A stretch of DNA of 64,000 bases from Thomasclavelia spiroformis (GTDB lineage Bacteria > Bacillota_I > Bacilli_A > Erysipelotrichales > Coprobacillaceae): the NCBI GenBank assembly GCA_018369555.1, contig JAGZCC010000001.1, positions 8,386 to 72,385 on the forward strand, written 5' to 3'. This document shows positions 33,494 through 43,041 of this stretch, piece after piece (the first letter of the stretch is position 1; each line of letters starts with the position of its first letter). Both the position numbers and the translations under genes were made by a program. The notes beneath the pieces were generated by a model, which did not search any database, had not been told where the DNA came from, and saw nothing but the letters and a program-made list of their open reading frames with translations.

Positions 33494-34586
33494 CTGTTTC
33501 TCCTTTTACATATTTATCATATATTTCATAAAAACACTCATCGATTTTTCTTCCTTTCTTTGTCGAAAAATCATAAAAATCTTGCAAGCAAGCCTTAAAT
33601 CCCGCCACTACATCTTGCTTACATAATTCAATTTCTTTAGATGAATCATAATCACGATTTGGATCATATTTATCCGCTTCATAAATACACATATCTAATT
33701 TAGACATATTAATTGAAGCAGTTGTATGATGTCTAATCGCCTGTAAAATTTCTTCATCATCAACTAAAAACTCATTCTTTGCCACATATTGCGATAGCCA
33801 TTGATGCCAAATTGGTTCTGGCTTTTTTAGAAATTCAGGGAAATATTTTTCCATTAATAGCAAAGCTTCGTCGTGTGGCATTTCTTTAGCAATATCATGC
33901 AACATTCCTGCTACATATGCTTTAGTTTCATCAAGACCATTGCTTTTAGCAATTTCTTTAGCTAACTTTGCCATACTTATAGTATGTTGATACCTTTTTA
34001 TCGACATCCTAGTTTTAATAATGGTATCTAAATATATACCATTAGACACAATATATTTTAACACTTCCGGTTCTAATGCATGTAAATTACCATTACGAAT
34101 CTCACTACTTGCATCATCACTTGCAACAAAATCTAGTTTTAAAAAACCATATTTTTTTAAATTACTATTTATTTGATATCCAATTCGATCAAATACTACT
34201 AAAGATACTAATTCACTAATTTTATAAGCATCTTTCCATTTATGAAACAAACTAGCCTGATCCATTCCCATAATAAAATATAATTGATCATTAGGATATT
34301 TCGATTTTAAATACTTGATTGTATCGATTGTATAATTTTTCGCATCACCTTTTTGATTGATTTCATAATAACAAATTTCAACTTTTCGATAACGACCAAT
34401 TGCAATTTCTAACATTTCTAAACGTTGTTTATTAGTTGCTTTACTAGAATCTTTCCATGGATTATTCGCAGTTGGAACAACTAATAACTTATCTAAAGCT
34501 AACTGTTTTAATGATTCTTCAATTACACTTATATGTGAGCGATGAATAGGATCAAAACTTCCACCAAATATTCCAATTTTCATCAT
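33486..34586 (-). CDS. nadD: NadD-YqeK fusion: nicotinate-nucleotide adenylyltransferase plus HD hydrolase
   Basis: Residues 1-190 are NadD, which adenylates nicotinate mononucleotide for NAD synthesis: GIFGGSFDPIHRSH at the N-terminus and the SSEIRNG loop near 160. Residues 195-366 are a YqeK-type HD domain: H201, H230-D231 (AGMLHDIAKEMP) and a later IRHHT; YqeK enzymes cleave Ap4A symmetrically. In Bacillus these are two adjacent genes in the same order; here no stop separates them. The start overlaps yhbY by 4 bases (ATGATG; either ATG is possible). Confidence 0.94.
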   Translation of the reverse strand: MMKIGIFGGSFDPIHRSHISVIEESLKQLALDKLLVVPTANNPWKDSSKATNKQRLEMLEIAIGRYRKVEICYYEINQKGDAKNYTIDTIKYLKSKYPNDQLYFIMGMDQASLFHKWKDAYKISELVSLVVFDRIGYQINSNLKKYGFLKLDFVASDDASSEIRNGNLHALEPEVLKYIVSNGIYLDTIIKTRMSIKRYQHTISMAKLAKEIAKSNGLDETKAYVAGMLHDIAKEMPHDEALLLMEKYFPEFLKKPEPIWHQWLSQYVAKNEFLVDDEEILQAIRHHTTASINMSKLDMCIYEADKYDPNRDYDSSKEIELCKQDVVAGFKACLQDFYDFSTKKGRKIDECFYEIYDKYVKGETDG

Positions 34587-34870
34587 GGTAATTTATATAA
34601 ACCTTTTTCACTAGGACGATATAAAAGAATAGTTCTTCCTAATATTTGTACAACATCAGCTTTAGTTTTCATACTTATCTCAATTGCAACTTCGTTTTTT
34701 GATTCACTGCAAGATTCTAAAATCTTGATTTTAATTAATTCATGTGCCTCTAATGCAGCATCGATTCCTTCAATTTGAGTTTGATGAACGCCTTCTTTAC
34801 CAATTTGAAAAATTGCATTCAAATTATGCCCAATACCTCTTAAATATCTTTTTTGTTTACCAGTTAACAT
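34583..34870 (-). CDS. yhbY: YhbY family ribosome-associated RNA-binding protein
   Basis: The single CRM domain (95 residues) starts MLTGKQKRYLRGIGHNLNAIFQIGKEGV, with the family GxxG-type loop, and ends with QILGRTILLYRPSE. YhbY binds pre-50S particles. AAAGGAT precedes the ATG, 14 bases after yqeH, which acts on the small subunit; the block thus serves ribosome assembly. Confidence 0.93.
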   Translation of the reverse strand: MLTGKQKRYLRGIGHNLNAIFQIGKEGVHQTQIEGIDAALEAHELIKIKILESCSESKNEVAIEISMKTKADVVQILGRTILLYRPSEKGLYKLP

Positions 34871-34884
34871 ATCATTTATCCTTT

Positions 34885-35982
34885 CTATATTAATGCCTCT
34901 CTTATAAATACTCCAACACCTTTAGGGACATGTATTTTCACTTTTGCATTTGCACTATTTACACCAACAAAACCCAAACCTGAAATTACAAGGTCCACTT
35001 TGTAATTAGGTAATTTAAAATCATAAGTTACCATATCACTTATATCTTTAATTTCTTCAATTTCTGGTTTTAACGTTAAATGGCGGTTATATAATCCATC
35101 ACTATTTTCTAATTTAGTACGATGGATTTTTAACGATTTAGGAAAATAACATGTAAAAGAACTATGATTTCCTTTAATAAAATCAAATCGAGCTAAACCA
35201 CCAAAATATAAACTTTGATTTGAATCTAATTGAAAATTAATTGGTTTCAATTCACTTTTAGGAATAATTATTTTCAAATCTTCATCTTTAACAAGATGTG
35301 CCATTTGATGAGGATTAATAATTCCTGGTGAATCATACAGACAACTATGATCATCTAAAGCAATTTCTATCAAATCAAGTGTTGTTCCTGGAAATTCACT
35401 TGTGGTAATCAAGTTATTTTCACCTGTTCCATAATGTTTTAATAAAGCGTTAATCAATGAAGATTTTCCTACATTTGTAACTCCCACAATATAAACATCA
35501 CGTCCATGACGATATTCATCTATTTTATTAATTAATAAATCTAAATTATAATTTTTTACTCCACTAGATAAAATTACATCAACTGGTTTAATTCCTATTT
35601 CTTTTAATTGTCGACGTAACCAATGAATGATTTTTATATCTTTTAATGACTTAGGCAAAATATCTCTTTTATTCCCTACTACCAAAATATCATTATTATT
35701 TAAATGACGGGGTAAGCCATTAATTAAACTACCATTATAATCAAATAAATCAATTAAATAAACGATTAAGCAATCGTGTTCACCTATTTCTTGAAGAATA
35801 TTTAAAAAATCATCACTTGTAAGATTTGTTTTTTGCAATTCATGATAATTTTTCAAACGAAAACATCGTTTACATAATACCTTATCATTGTTTAATGCGT
35901 TTTTTGGTACAAAACCAATTTTATTTTCATCCTCGCTTTGGATTATTGCTCCACAGCCAAAACATCTAATCTCTTTGCTCAT
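34885..35982 (-). CDS. yqeH: YqeH, ribosome biogenesis GTPase
   Basis: YqeH is a circularly permuted GTPase needed for 30S assembly. The N-terminal zinc finger has CFGC and CKRC. The G4 motif VGNKRDILP comes before G1 GVTNVGKSSLIN, and G3 (DSPG) follows, which is the permuted order. A C-terminal RNA-binding region (from about 225) completes the 365-residue chain. It is first in the block; yqeG and aroE, its Bacillus neighbours, are absent. Confidence 0.95.
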   Translation of the reverse strand: MSKEIRCFGCGAIIQSEDENKIGFVPKNALNNDKVLCKRCFRLKNYHELQKTNLTSDDFLNILQEIGEHDCLIVYLIDLFDYNGSLINGLPRHLNNNDILVVGNKRDILPKSLKDIKIIHWLRRQLKEIGIKPVDVILSSGVKNYNLDLLINKIDEYRHGRDVYIVGVTNVGKSSLINALLKHYGTGENNLITTSEFPGTTLDLIEIALDDHSCLYDSPGIINPHQMAHLVKDEDLKIIIPKSELKPINFQLDSNQSLYFGGLARFDFIKGNHSSFTCYFPKSLKIHRTKLENSDGLYNRHLTLKPEIEEIKDISDMVTYDFKLPNYKVDLVISGLGFVGVNSANAKVKIHVPKGVGVFIREALI

Positions 35983-36007
35983 ATACTCTCCTTTTCAAAC
36001 TACACCT

Positions 36008-36036
36008 ATTGTACCTTATTTCAAATAACTTTTAAA
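36008..36036 (-). promoter_or_regulatory. promoter of the yqeH operon
   Basis: On the minus strand TACAAT (36008-36013) has TTTAAA at 17 bases (36031-36036). It sits 26 bases before the yqeH start. Confidence 0.45.
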
Positions 36037-36115
36037 GTAAATAAAATGAACAAATAACAAATATTTTGTCCTAAAACAAAAAAAATTCAATATATATGTA
36101 CTAGAGGTGAAATAC

Positions 36116-36802
36116 ATGTTTTCAGCGTTATTATCATTACTTACTAACGGCTTTTTTCTTTCCTATATCAAATCAAAATCTTTTGAAATACCCTTAACAC
36201 CTAAAGAAGAAACTAAGTATCTAGAACGTTTTTTCAATGGTGATAAAGAAGCGCGAAATATTCTAATTGAAAGAAACCTACGTTTAGTTGCTCATATTGC
36301 TAAAAAATACGAAAACAACAAAGACTTACAAGAAGACCTTATTTCAATTGGAACAATTGGCTTAATCAAAGCTGTTGATAGCTATAAACAAAACCATAAA
36401 ACCAAATTAGCCACCTATGCCTCTAGATGCATTGAAAACGAAATTTTAATGCATCTAAGAACTAACAAAAAAACTAATTTAGATATTTCATTAAACGAGA
36501 CAATTGGAATTGATAAAGATGGTAGTGAGATTGTCTTAGGCGATATAATCGCTATAAAACAAGATGAATTTATTGATATTATCAATAAAAAAGACACTTT
36601 AAACAAACTAGCCACTTATTTCAATATCCTCGATTCCCGAGAAAAAGATACCTTAATCATGCATTATGGTTTAAACAACACCAAAAAACGCAGTCAAAAA
36701 GAAATCGCAAAAAAGCTCAATATTTCCCGTTCTTATGTTTCTAGATTAGAAAAACGCGCTCTAATAAAACTATTAAAAAAATACATGGAAGAAAAACCGT
36801 AA
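36116..36802 (+). CDS. sigK: SigK, sporulation sigma factor sigma-K with pro-sequence
   Basis: Sigma-K directs late mother-cell transcription (coat, spore release). The N-terminus MFSALLSLLTNGFFLSYIKSK is a hydrophobic pro-sequence of about 20 residues like that of Bacillus pro-sigma-K, to be removed by SpoIVFB. Region 2 (EEDLISIGTIGLIKAVDSY-type, here QEDLISIGTIGL) and region 4 HTH (SQKEIAKKLNISRSYVSRLEKRA) are complete. The gene is continuous, with no skin-type element. I use ATG 36116 after AGAGGTG; the GTG at 36107 is inside that SD. It stands alone with a shared terminator. Confidence 0.95.
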   Translation: MFSALLSLLTNGFFLSYIKSKSFEIPLTPKEETKYLERFFNGDKEARNILIERNLRLVAHIAKKYENNKDLQEDLISIGTIGLIKAVDSYKQNHKTKLATYASRCIENEILMHLRTNKKTNLDISLNETIGIDKDGSEIVLGDIIAIKQDEFIDIINKKDTLNKLATYFNILDSREKDTLIMHYGLNNTKKRSQKEIAKKLNISRSYVSRLEKRALIKLLKKYMEEKP

Positions 36803-36817
36803 ATATTTACGGTTTTT
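36792..36817. terminator. bidirectional terminator between sigK and parC
   Basis: AAAAACCGTAAA and TTTACGGTTTTT form a perfect 12-bp stem with a 2-base centre and T runs in both directions. Confidence 0.85.
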
Positions 36818-39362
36818 AAAATTTCCCATCATTTAAAATATCTTCCAAACTAATTTTTTCATATTTTAATGACTTATTCTTTTTTGCCATTAAACTTTGA
36901 TTATCAGTCGTTTCAATATTTAATGCTTTTTTTGTAGTGGTGTAATCAGCTGTTGAAATACATTTATCGATATAAATATCGTCAATATATTGATTTTTAT
37001 CAAGTTTAACTAATGAACTAAATTTTTGTTCTAATGACATATTATGATAATCACTTACTTTAAATTCAACTATTGTCTGGTCATTTAAAGTCATGATTAT
37101 TTGTTGATGATTATCAACAATTAAAGCCTTCTTTACATACGCTGTTTTAGTTTTAAGATTTTTAAATAACATTATCCCTTTAGTAGCGCGATTACATGGT
37201 TTAATATCACTAATTTTCATTCTTTTTATTCCACCATTATCACTAATCAACACTAAAGAATAATCAACTGTTGGATTAAATATATCTAAGCTTACTAATT
37301 CATCATCTTTTAAATTAATCGCTTTAATTCCTAATGCTTTTACTCCAACGATTGAAACTTCCTGTTCGCTATATAAAGCTCCATAACCATTTTTTGTTGT
37401 TAAAATAATGCCACAATCATTATTAGTTAATTTAACATCCACAACTTTATCATCATTTTTTAACCCGATACATTTCAATGGTTTAGAATATCGTGTTACT
37501 TCAAAATCTTTTAATAAAGTACGTTTGATTTGTCCATTTTTAGTAGCTATCATCACATATAACGGTAAATTAAAATCTTTAACTAAAATACTTGCAATAA
37601 TTTTTTCACCCGAATCCATTTTAACTAAATAACTTATATGTTTACCAGGATCTTTCCACTTAAACTCTTCGATTTTATGAACTGGAATGAATAAATAATT
37701 ACCAGCATCACTAAATAATAGTAGATGATCTAATGTGTTTGCTTTATACATCGAAACTAAATAATCATTTTCTTTTTTACCAAACGGTGTCTTTTCACTT
37801 GCCTTAATTGAACGATTACTAATCCTTTTAATATAACCATCTCTAGTGATTGAAATATTAACACCTTCAGATAAAATCATCGCTTTTTCATCAATTTTAA
37901 TTTCTTGAATTTTATCTTTGATCATTGATAAACGTGGCATTGAATATTCTTTTTTAATCGTCTTTAATTGTGCGATAATCACCTTTCTTAATACCTCATC
38001 ACTATCTAAAATAGTATTTAAATAAGTGATTTTTTCATCCAACTCATCATTTTCATGTTCTAATGTTTTAATATCGGTATTAGTTAAACGATATAATTGT
38101 AACATTACAATCGCTTCAGCTTGTTTTTCACTAAATCCATATTTATCAATTAAATTTCTTTTAGCATCACTTTTATCTTTAGATTTTCTAATTGTTTTAA
38201 CGACATCATCTAAAATAGAAATAGCTTTGATTAACCCCTCAACAATATGTTTACGGTCTTTAGCTCTATTTAAATCATAAATCGAACTGCGCGTAACTAC
38301 ATCAATTTGATGATCAATATAACCATCTAAAATATCTAAAATTCCCATTAATACTGGTCGCTTATCTTTAATTGCCACCATATTATAATTGTAATTTTTT
38401 TGTAAATCAGTATTTTTATATAGATAATTTAATGTGTTTTGTACTGACATATCCTTTTTTAAATCAATTACAATTCTAAGACCATTACGATCCGATTCAT
38501 CACGAACCTCAATTATTCCATCAAGATTATGATTAAAATGTATTTCATCAATCTTGCGAACTAATTCAGCCTTATTAACTTCATATGGAATTTCGCTAAT
38601 TACTATTTTATTCATATTTTTTTCTTCAATAATTTCTGTTTTACTGCGAACAATCACTTTTCCTTTACCATGCTTAAAAGCATTTAAAATTCCTTCTTTG
38701 CCCTCAACAATAGCTCCAGTTGGAAAATCTGGTCCCTTAATAAACTCCATAATTTTTTCAAGTGAACAATTTGGATGTTTGATTCGATAAATTGTTGCAT
38801 CAATAACCTCTTCTAAATTATGTGGTGGTATATCTGTTGCATATCCTGCTGATATTCCAGTTGCCCCATTGACTAATAAATTTGGATATGCAGCCGGTAA
38901 AACTGTTGGCTCATATTCAGTGTCATCAAAATTTAACGACATTAAAACTGTATCTTTATCTAGATTTTTTAGTAATTCAACAGCAATCGGTGAAAGTCTT
39001 GCCTCAGTATAACGCATTGCCGCTGCCGGATCATTATCAATTGAACCATTATTACCTTGCATATCAATTAATGGTGCTCTCATTTTCCATTCTTGAGACA
39101 AACGTACCATCGCATCATAAACAGACGTATCACCATGAGGATGATAATTACCAATTACATTCCCGACTGTCTTTGCTGATTTACGATATGGTTTAGTTGC
39201 AAGATTACCTTCTTTATACATTGAATACAAAATTCTGCGTTGTACTGGCTTCAATCCATCACGAACATCCGGTAAAGCACGATCTTGAATAATATATTTA
39301 GAATACTTGCCAAAACGATCTCCCATGATCGTTTCAAGCGACATGACTATTTTTTTATCCAT
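36816..39362 (-). CDS. parC: DNA topoisomerase IV subunit A
   Basis: ParC (848 residues) is the DNA-cleaving subunit that decatenates chromosomes. It has the conserved RALPDVRDGLKPVQRRILY near residue 28, HPHGD at 74-78, and the catalytic tyrosine in AAMRYTEARLS near 118. The C-terminal beta-pinwheel blades lack the GyrA box, so it is ParC rather than GyrA. At the quinolone-determining positions it has T79 and D83 where Staphylococcus GrlA has S80 and E84. It follows parE by 11 bases. Confidence 0.94.
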   Translation of the reverse strand: MDKKIVMSLETIMGDRFGKYSKYIIQDRALPDVRDGLKPVQRRILYSMYKEGNLATKPYRKSAKTVGNVIGNYHPHGDTSVYDAMVRLSQEWKMRAPLIDMQGNNGSIDNDPAAAMRYTEARLSPIAVELLKNLDKDTVLMSLNFDDTEYEPTVLPAAYPNLLVNGATGISAGYATDIPPHNLEEVIDATIYRIKHPNCSLEKIMEFIKGPDFPTGAIVEGKEGILNAFKHGKGKVIVRSKTEIIEEKNMNKIVISEIPYEVNKAELVRKIDEIHFNHNLDGIIEVRDESDRNGLRIVIDLKKDMSVQNTLNYLYKNTDLQKNYNYNMVAIKDKRPVLMGILDILDGYIDHQIDVVTRSSIYDLNRAKDRKHIVEGLIKAISILDDVVKTIRKSKDKSDAKRNLIDKYGFSEKQAEAIVMLQLYRLTNTDIKTLEHENDELDEKITYLNTILDSDEVLRKVIIAQLKTIKKEYSMPRLSMIKDKIQEIKIDEKAMILSEGVNISITRDGYIKRISNRSIKASEKTPFGKKENDYLVSMYKANTLDHLLLFSDAGNYLFIPVHKIEEFKWKDPGKHISYLVKMDSGEKIIASILVKDFNLPLYVMIATKNGQIKRTLLKDFEVTRYSKPLKCIGLKNDDKVVDVKLTNNDCGIILTTKNGYGALYSEQEVSIVGVKALGIKAINLKDDELVSLDIFNPTVDYSLVLISDNGGIKRMKISDIKPCNRATKGIMLFKNLKTKTAYVKKALIVDNHQQIIMTLNDQTIVEFKVSDYHNMSLEQKFSSLVKLDKNQYIDDIYIDKCISTADYTTTKKALNIETTDNQSLMAKKNKSLKYEKISLEDILNDGKF

Positions 39363-39373
39363 GCCTATCCTCC

Positions 39374-41302
39374 TTAATCAATTGTAAAATTATCTTCTAA
39401 TGTAAATTGAACATTTTGTTCAATCCATTCTCGACGCGGTTCTACCTTATCACCCATCAATACCGATACACGTCTTTCAACAAGAGCAGCGTCATCAATC
39501 GATACTTGGATCAACGTCCTTGTTTCTGGGTTCATTGTTGTCTCCCATAACTGACTAGCATTCATTTCTCCTAAACCCTTATAACGTTGTACAACATAAC
39601 CTTTACCGATTTTCTTTTTGGCATCTTCTAATTCATCATCTTGCCAAGCATACATTGCTTCTTCTTTTTTTCCACTTTTCTTTGAAATCTTATATAGCGG
39701 TGGTAAAGCGATATATACTTTTCCTGCCATAATTAAACCTTTCATATAGCGGTAGAAAAAAGTTAATAATAAAGTTTGAATATGAGCCCCATCAGTATCA
39801 GCATCAGTCATGATAATAACTTTATTATAATTACTATCTTTTTCGTTAAAATCAGCTCCAACACCAGCTCCAATCGTATTGATAATCGTTGCAATTTCTT
39901 CATTTTTCAATATATCGCTCATTGCCGCTTTTTCCGTATTAATTACTTTACCACGTAACGGTAAAATTGCCTGATATCTACGATCACGTCCTTGTTTAGC
40001 ACTACCTCCTGCCGAATCACCTTCGACTAAATATAATTCCTTACGTTTTTTATCTTTTGATTGAGCAGGTGCCAGTTTACCACTTAAAATTTTTTCTTGA
40101 CGTGCCCCTTTTCCTTTTCTAGCAGCTTCACGCGCTTTTCTAGCTGCATCACGAACTTGAGCAGCCTTAATCATTTTCTTTACTAATGTATCAGCAATCT
40201 GCTTATTTTCTTCTAAATAAAAAGATAATTTTTCATAAACAATATTATCAACCACATTACGAGCCTCAGGAGTCCCTAATTTTGATTTTGTTTGTCCTTC
40301 AAACTGTAATAAATGTTCTGGTACTTTAATTGAAATGATTGCCGATAGCCCTTCACGGACATCATTTCCTTCTAAATTTTTATCTTTTTCTTTTAATAAA
40401 CCATACTTACGAGCATATTCATTAAAAGTTCTAGTTAATGCTGTTCTAAAACCTGTTTCATGACTACCACCATCACCTGTTCTTACTAAATTTACAAATG
40501 ATAAAGTATTTTCTTGATACCCTGACGTAAATTGCATTGCTAAATCTACTTCAATCTCGTTATTAATACCTTCAATATTAATAATTGGATTTAATACATC
40601 TTTTTCATAATTTAAATATTCAACAAATGCAATCAAACCATTATCATACTGATAAACAACTTCTTTATCGTTACGTTCATCTTTTAAATCAATTCTAATT
40701 CCTTTTAATAAAAATGCACTTTCCATTAATCTTTCACTAATTGTTGAAAAATTATATTCTGTTGTTGAAAAAATACTTGCATCAGGTAAAAAATGAATTG
40801 TTGTTCCCGTTTTATTGGTTTTACCAATAACTTTCAATTTTCCAATTTTGCTACCACCATCTTCAAACCTCTGCTGCCAAATTTTTCCATCTCGATAAAC
40901 TGTTACTTCTAACCAAGTAGACAAAGCATTAACAACTGAAGCCCCAACACCATGTAATCCACCTGATGTTTTATATCCGCCATCTTCATTAAATTTACCA
41001 CCAGCATGTAAAACAGTTAAAATAACTTCTGTCGTTGGTTTACCCGATGCATGTATCCCAGTTGGCATCCCACGACCATGATCACTAACTATAATACTAT
41101 TATCTTTACAAATTGTTACCTGAATATTATCACCAAACCCACTCAACGCCTCATCAATTGCATTATCGACAATTTCCCAGACGAGGTGATGTAAGCCACG
41201 GCTATCAGTTGAACCGATATACATTCCTGGTCTTTTTCTAACCGCTTCTAATCCTTCTAATATTTGAATATTCGATTCATCATAACTATTTTTAGCTGCC
41301 AT
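39374..41302 (-). CDS. parE: DNA topoisomerase IV subunit B
   Basis: ParE (642 residues) is the ATPase subunit. It opens with IQILEGLEAVRKRPGMYIGST, has the GHKL ATP lid DHGRGMPTGIH and GLHGVGASVVNALS, and the TOPRIM motifs EGDSAGGSAKQGRDRR and IIMTDADTDGAHI. The C-terminal QRYKGLGEMN is standard. GGAGGC precedes the ATG, and the parE-parC order with a strong promoter upstream is typical of Bacillota. Confidence 0.95.
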   Translation of the reverse strand: MAAKNSYDESNIQILEGLEAVRKRPGMYIGSTDSRGLHHLVWEIVDNAIDEALSGFGDNIQVTICKDNSIIVSDHGRGMPTGIHASGKPTTEVILTVLHAGGKFNEDGGYKTSGGLHGVGASVVNALSTWLEVTVYRDGKIWQQRFEDGGSKIGKLKVIGKTNKTGTTIHFLPDASIFSTTEYNFSTISERLMESAFLLKGIRIDLKDERNDKEVVYQYDNGLIAFVEYLNYEKDVLNPIINIEGINNEIEVDLAMQFTSGYQENTLSFVNLVRTGDGGSHETGFRTALTRTFNEYARKYGLLKEKDKNLEGNDVREGLSAIISIKVPEHLLQFEGQTKSKLGTPEARNVVDNIVYEKLSFYLEENKQIADTLVKKMIKAAQVRDAARKAREAARKGKGARQEKILSGKLAPAQSKDKKRKELYLVEGDSAGGSAKQGRDRRYQAILPLRGKVINTEKAAMSDILKNEEIATIINTIGAGVGADFNEKDSNYNKVIIMTDADTDGAHIQTLLLTFFYRYMKGLIMAGKVYIALPPLYKISKKSGKKEEAMYAWQDDELEDAKKKIGKGYVVQRYKGLGEMNASQLWETTMNPETRTLIQVSIDDAALVERRVSVLMGDKVEPRREWIEQNVQFTLEDNFTID

Positions 41303-41334
41303 TTAATCAATTGCCTCCTTTAATCACTTTTGAC

Positions 41335-41363
41335 ATTATAACTAAATTACATCATTTTTTCAA
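41335..41363 (-). promoter_or_regulatory. parE-parC promoter
   Basis: On the minus strand TTGAAA (41358-41363), a 17-base spacer and TATAAT (41335-41340), 33 bases before parE. Confidence 0.75.
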
Positions 41364-41422
41364 AGGTTATTGCTTTTTAAATCAATTAATTTATCTTTCG
41401 TAATTTATGTTCTATAAAAAGA

Positions 41423-41450
41423 TTGCTTTTTTAAACGATTATTATATAAT
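41423..41450 (+). promoter_or_regulatory. plsY promoter
   Basis: TTGCTT (41423-41428), a 16-base spacer and TATAAT (41445-41450), just upstream of the plsY SD. Confidence 0.65.
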
Positions 41451-41468
41451 AAATGTCAGGTGATGTAT

Positions 41469-42068
41469 ATGATTTTAATATTGTTAATAATTTTAGCATA
41501 TCTTTATGGTTCAATTCCTTTTGCATTAGTGATTGGTAAATTGTTTTATAAAACTGATGTGCGTAATTTTGGTTCTGGAAATTTAGGAGGAACAAATACT
41601 GGAAGAGTCTTAGGAAAAAAAGCAGGTGTAGCAGTAATTATTCTAGATGCTTCAAAAGCTCTAATTATTATGCTTTTAACTAAATATTTGTGCTCACTTT
41701 TATCTTTACATGAAGATTTACCATATATATGTGCTTTATTTTGTGTAGTTGGACATTGTTATCCTATCTTTGCAAACTTTAAAGGTGGTAAAGCTGTATC
41801 AACTGCAATTGGTTATTTTTTAGCAGTAAATCCAATTGGAGCTATTTTAGCACTAATAGTATTTTTTATTGTATTAAAGATAAGTAAGTATGTTTCTTTA
41901 TCTTCCGTACTAGCTTCATTATCAGTTTTAATTTCAATTCCTTTTTTAGATATGTCATTAATTGGTAAACTAACAACTACTCTCATTATTCTTTTATTAG
42001 TTTATCGTCATCGTGAAAATTTAAAGCGAATAAAAAATAAAACCGAAAGCAAAATAAGCTGGATGTAA
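41469..42068 (+). CDS. plsY: glycerol-3-phosphate acyltransferase PlsY
   Basis: PlsY transfers acyl groups from acyl-phosphate to glycerol 3-phosphate, the first step of phospholipid synthesis. This membrane protein has five to six hydrophobic helices and the conserved loops YGSIPFALVIGKL, NFGSGNLGGTNTGRVLG, VGHCYPIFANFKGGKAVST and the C-terminal YRHRENLKRI. I prefer ATG 41469, 5 bases after AGGTGA; GTG 41460 and ATG 41463 overlap that SD. plsY and the divergent parEC genes are often neighbours in low-GC bacteria. Confidence 0.95.
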   Translation: MILILLIILAYLYGSIPFALVIGKLFYKTDVRNFGSGNLGGTNTGRVLGKKAGVAVIILDASKALIIMLLTKYLCSLLSLHEDLPYICALFCVVGHCYPIFANFKGGKAVSTAIGYFLAVNPIGAILALIVFFIVLKISKYVSLSSVLASLSVLISIPFLDMSLIGKLTTTLIILLLVYRHRENLKRIKNKTESKISWM

Positions 42069-42094
42069 AAATACTTTCAATAAAATAGCTCCTT

Positions 42095-42125
42095 AAAAAG
42101 TTGAAATATATTTTCAACTTTTTTA
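42095..42125 (+). terminator. plsY terminator
   Basis: AAAAGTTGAAA and TTTCAACTTTT (11-bp arms, about 42096-42106 and 42112-42122) are followed by TTAATAAA. Confidence 0.8.
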
Positions 42126-43041
42126 ATAAAATCAAAAAATCACTTAAATACCCACAATCAACAGGTTGATACAAAATAAGATTTTGATACATTCAAGATA
42201 TATACTATCTGTTTATGACTGATAGGAATCGATCTTTACATGTAACCTTTTACCTTGACCATCATATGTTTCCCTGTATACCTATGATTAAAACGATCTT
42301 CCTGCTCATTCACGAATAATAACATCTCTTATTTTGTTACATCGTGATATATACCTGATATATTTTTTATTGCCGATGATGATATTCAATCATTTCAATC
42401 TATAATCAGGTTCATTATAACTGATTTTTCATTTTTGACTGGAATATGTTCTAATGCACAGTATTTTTCAATATTTATTTTGAATGTTTGCCTGTATAGT
42501 TTTTGATAAGTCTTAATTAGTTGTAACCGAATTAAAGTATAATGAATAAAAAATCCAATTATGAAATCTATACTAAATTTAAACTATCAAAAAATATTAC
42601 CCTAACTGTAGCAGATACATTTTATTAATCAAAGTAATGAAAAAGATTGCCGGCATCTGCACCTAGATATGTTCAGATTATTTTTTATATCTAACAGTTT
42701 ATATAAAAGCAAAAACAATCTACAAAAAAAACAAAATTTTATATTTCCAAAACAAATATGAAACATATTCTGTGAATGAACAAAAATAAAATTAAACATA
42801 CAGGTAACCTTAGAAAAGCTTATAAGAAAACAAAATAGTAAAAACATATAAATAAAGGAGGAAAGCTAGGACTAGGCATCTTCCTAATTACCCTCCCAAA
42901 AACTACAGATATATTAAAGGGAATACTGATTTATAATCAATATTCCCTTTAATATTTTAGAACAATTTTCACTAACGTACCTAATTATTTAGAGCATCCT
43001 ATTTTGTTCTTTTTCACTTGATTCATATTAATTCATCTTAT
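42126..43041. other. gene-poor stretch, about 900 bases
   Basis: I find no intact gene here. Both strands are broken by stops every few dozen codons. On the minus strand short stretches around 42200-42480 read like old coding sequence (for example a frame with YCALEHIPVKNEKS, stopped soon after), but I cannot name the source. The only strong signal is the hairpin at 42911-42955. Confidence 0.6.
42911..42955 (+). terminator. orphan strong hairpin (terminator-like)
   Basis: ATATTAAAGGGAATA and TATTCCCTTTAATAT form a perfect 15-bp stem with a 15-base loop, followed by TTTAG. No gene lies upstream on the plus strand, although AAAGGAGGAAAG occurs at 42855-42866 without a start codon after it. It may end a small RNA or be a leftover of a lost gene. 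Confidence 0.5.

Noticed and set aside
36116..36802. Skin-type element or inserted recombinase in sigK
   Set aside because: The gene is continuous from pro-sequence to the C-terminus.
38882..39196. A 104-residue plus-strand frame inside parC
   Set aside because: Antisense to the most conserved part of parC, with no SD or recognisable domain.
42126..42520. Insertion sequence remnant
   Set aside because: Some minus-strand stretches look like worn coding sequence, but I could not find terminal inverted repeats, target duplication or a recognisable transposase motif.
42629..42847. A 72-residue Phe- and Leu-rich minus-strand frame
   Set aside because: It has no SD, its composition is that of random A+T-rich DNA, and I see no family motif.
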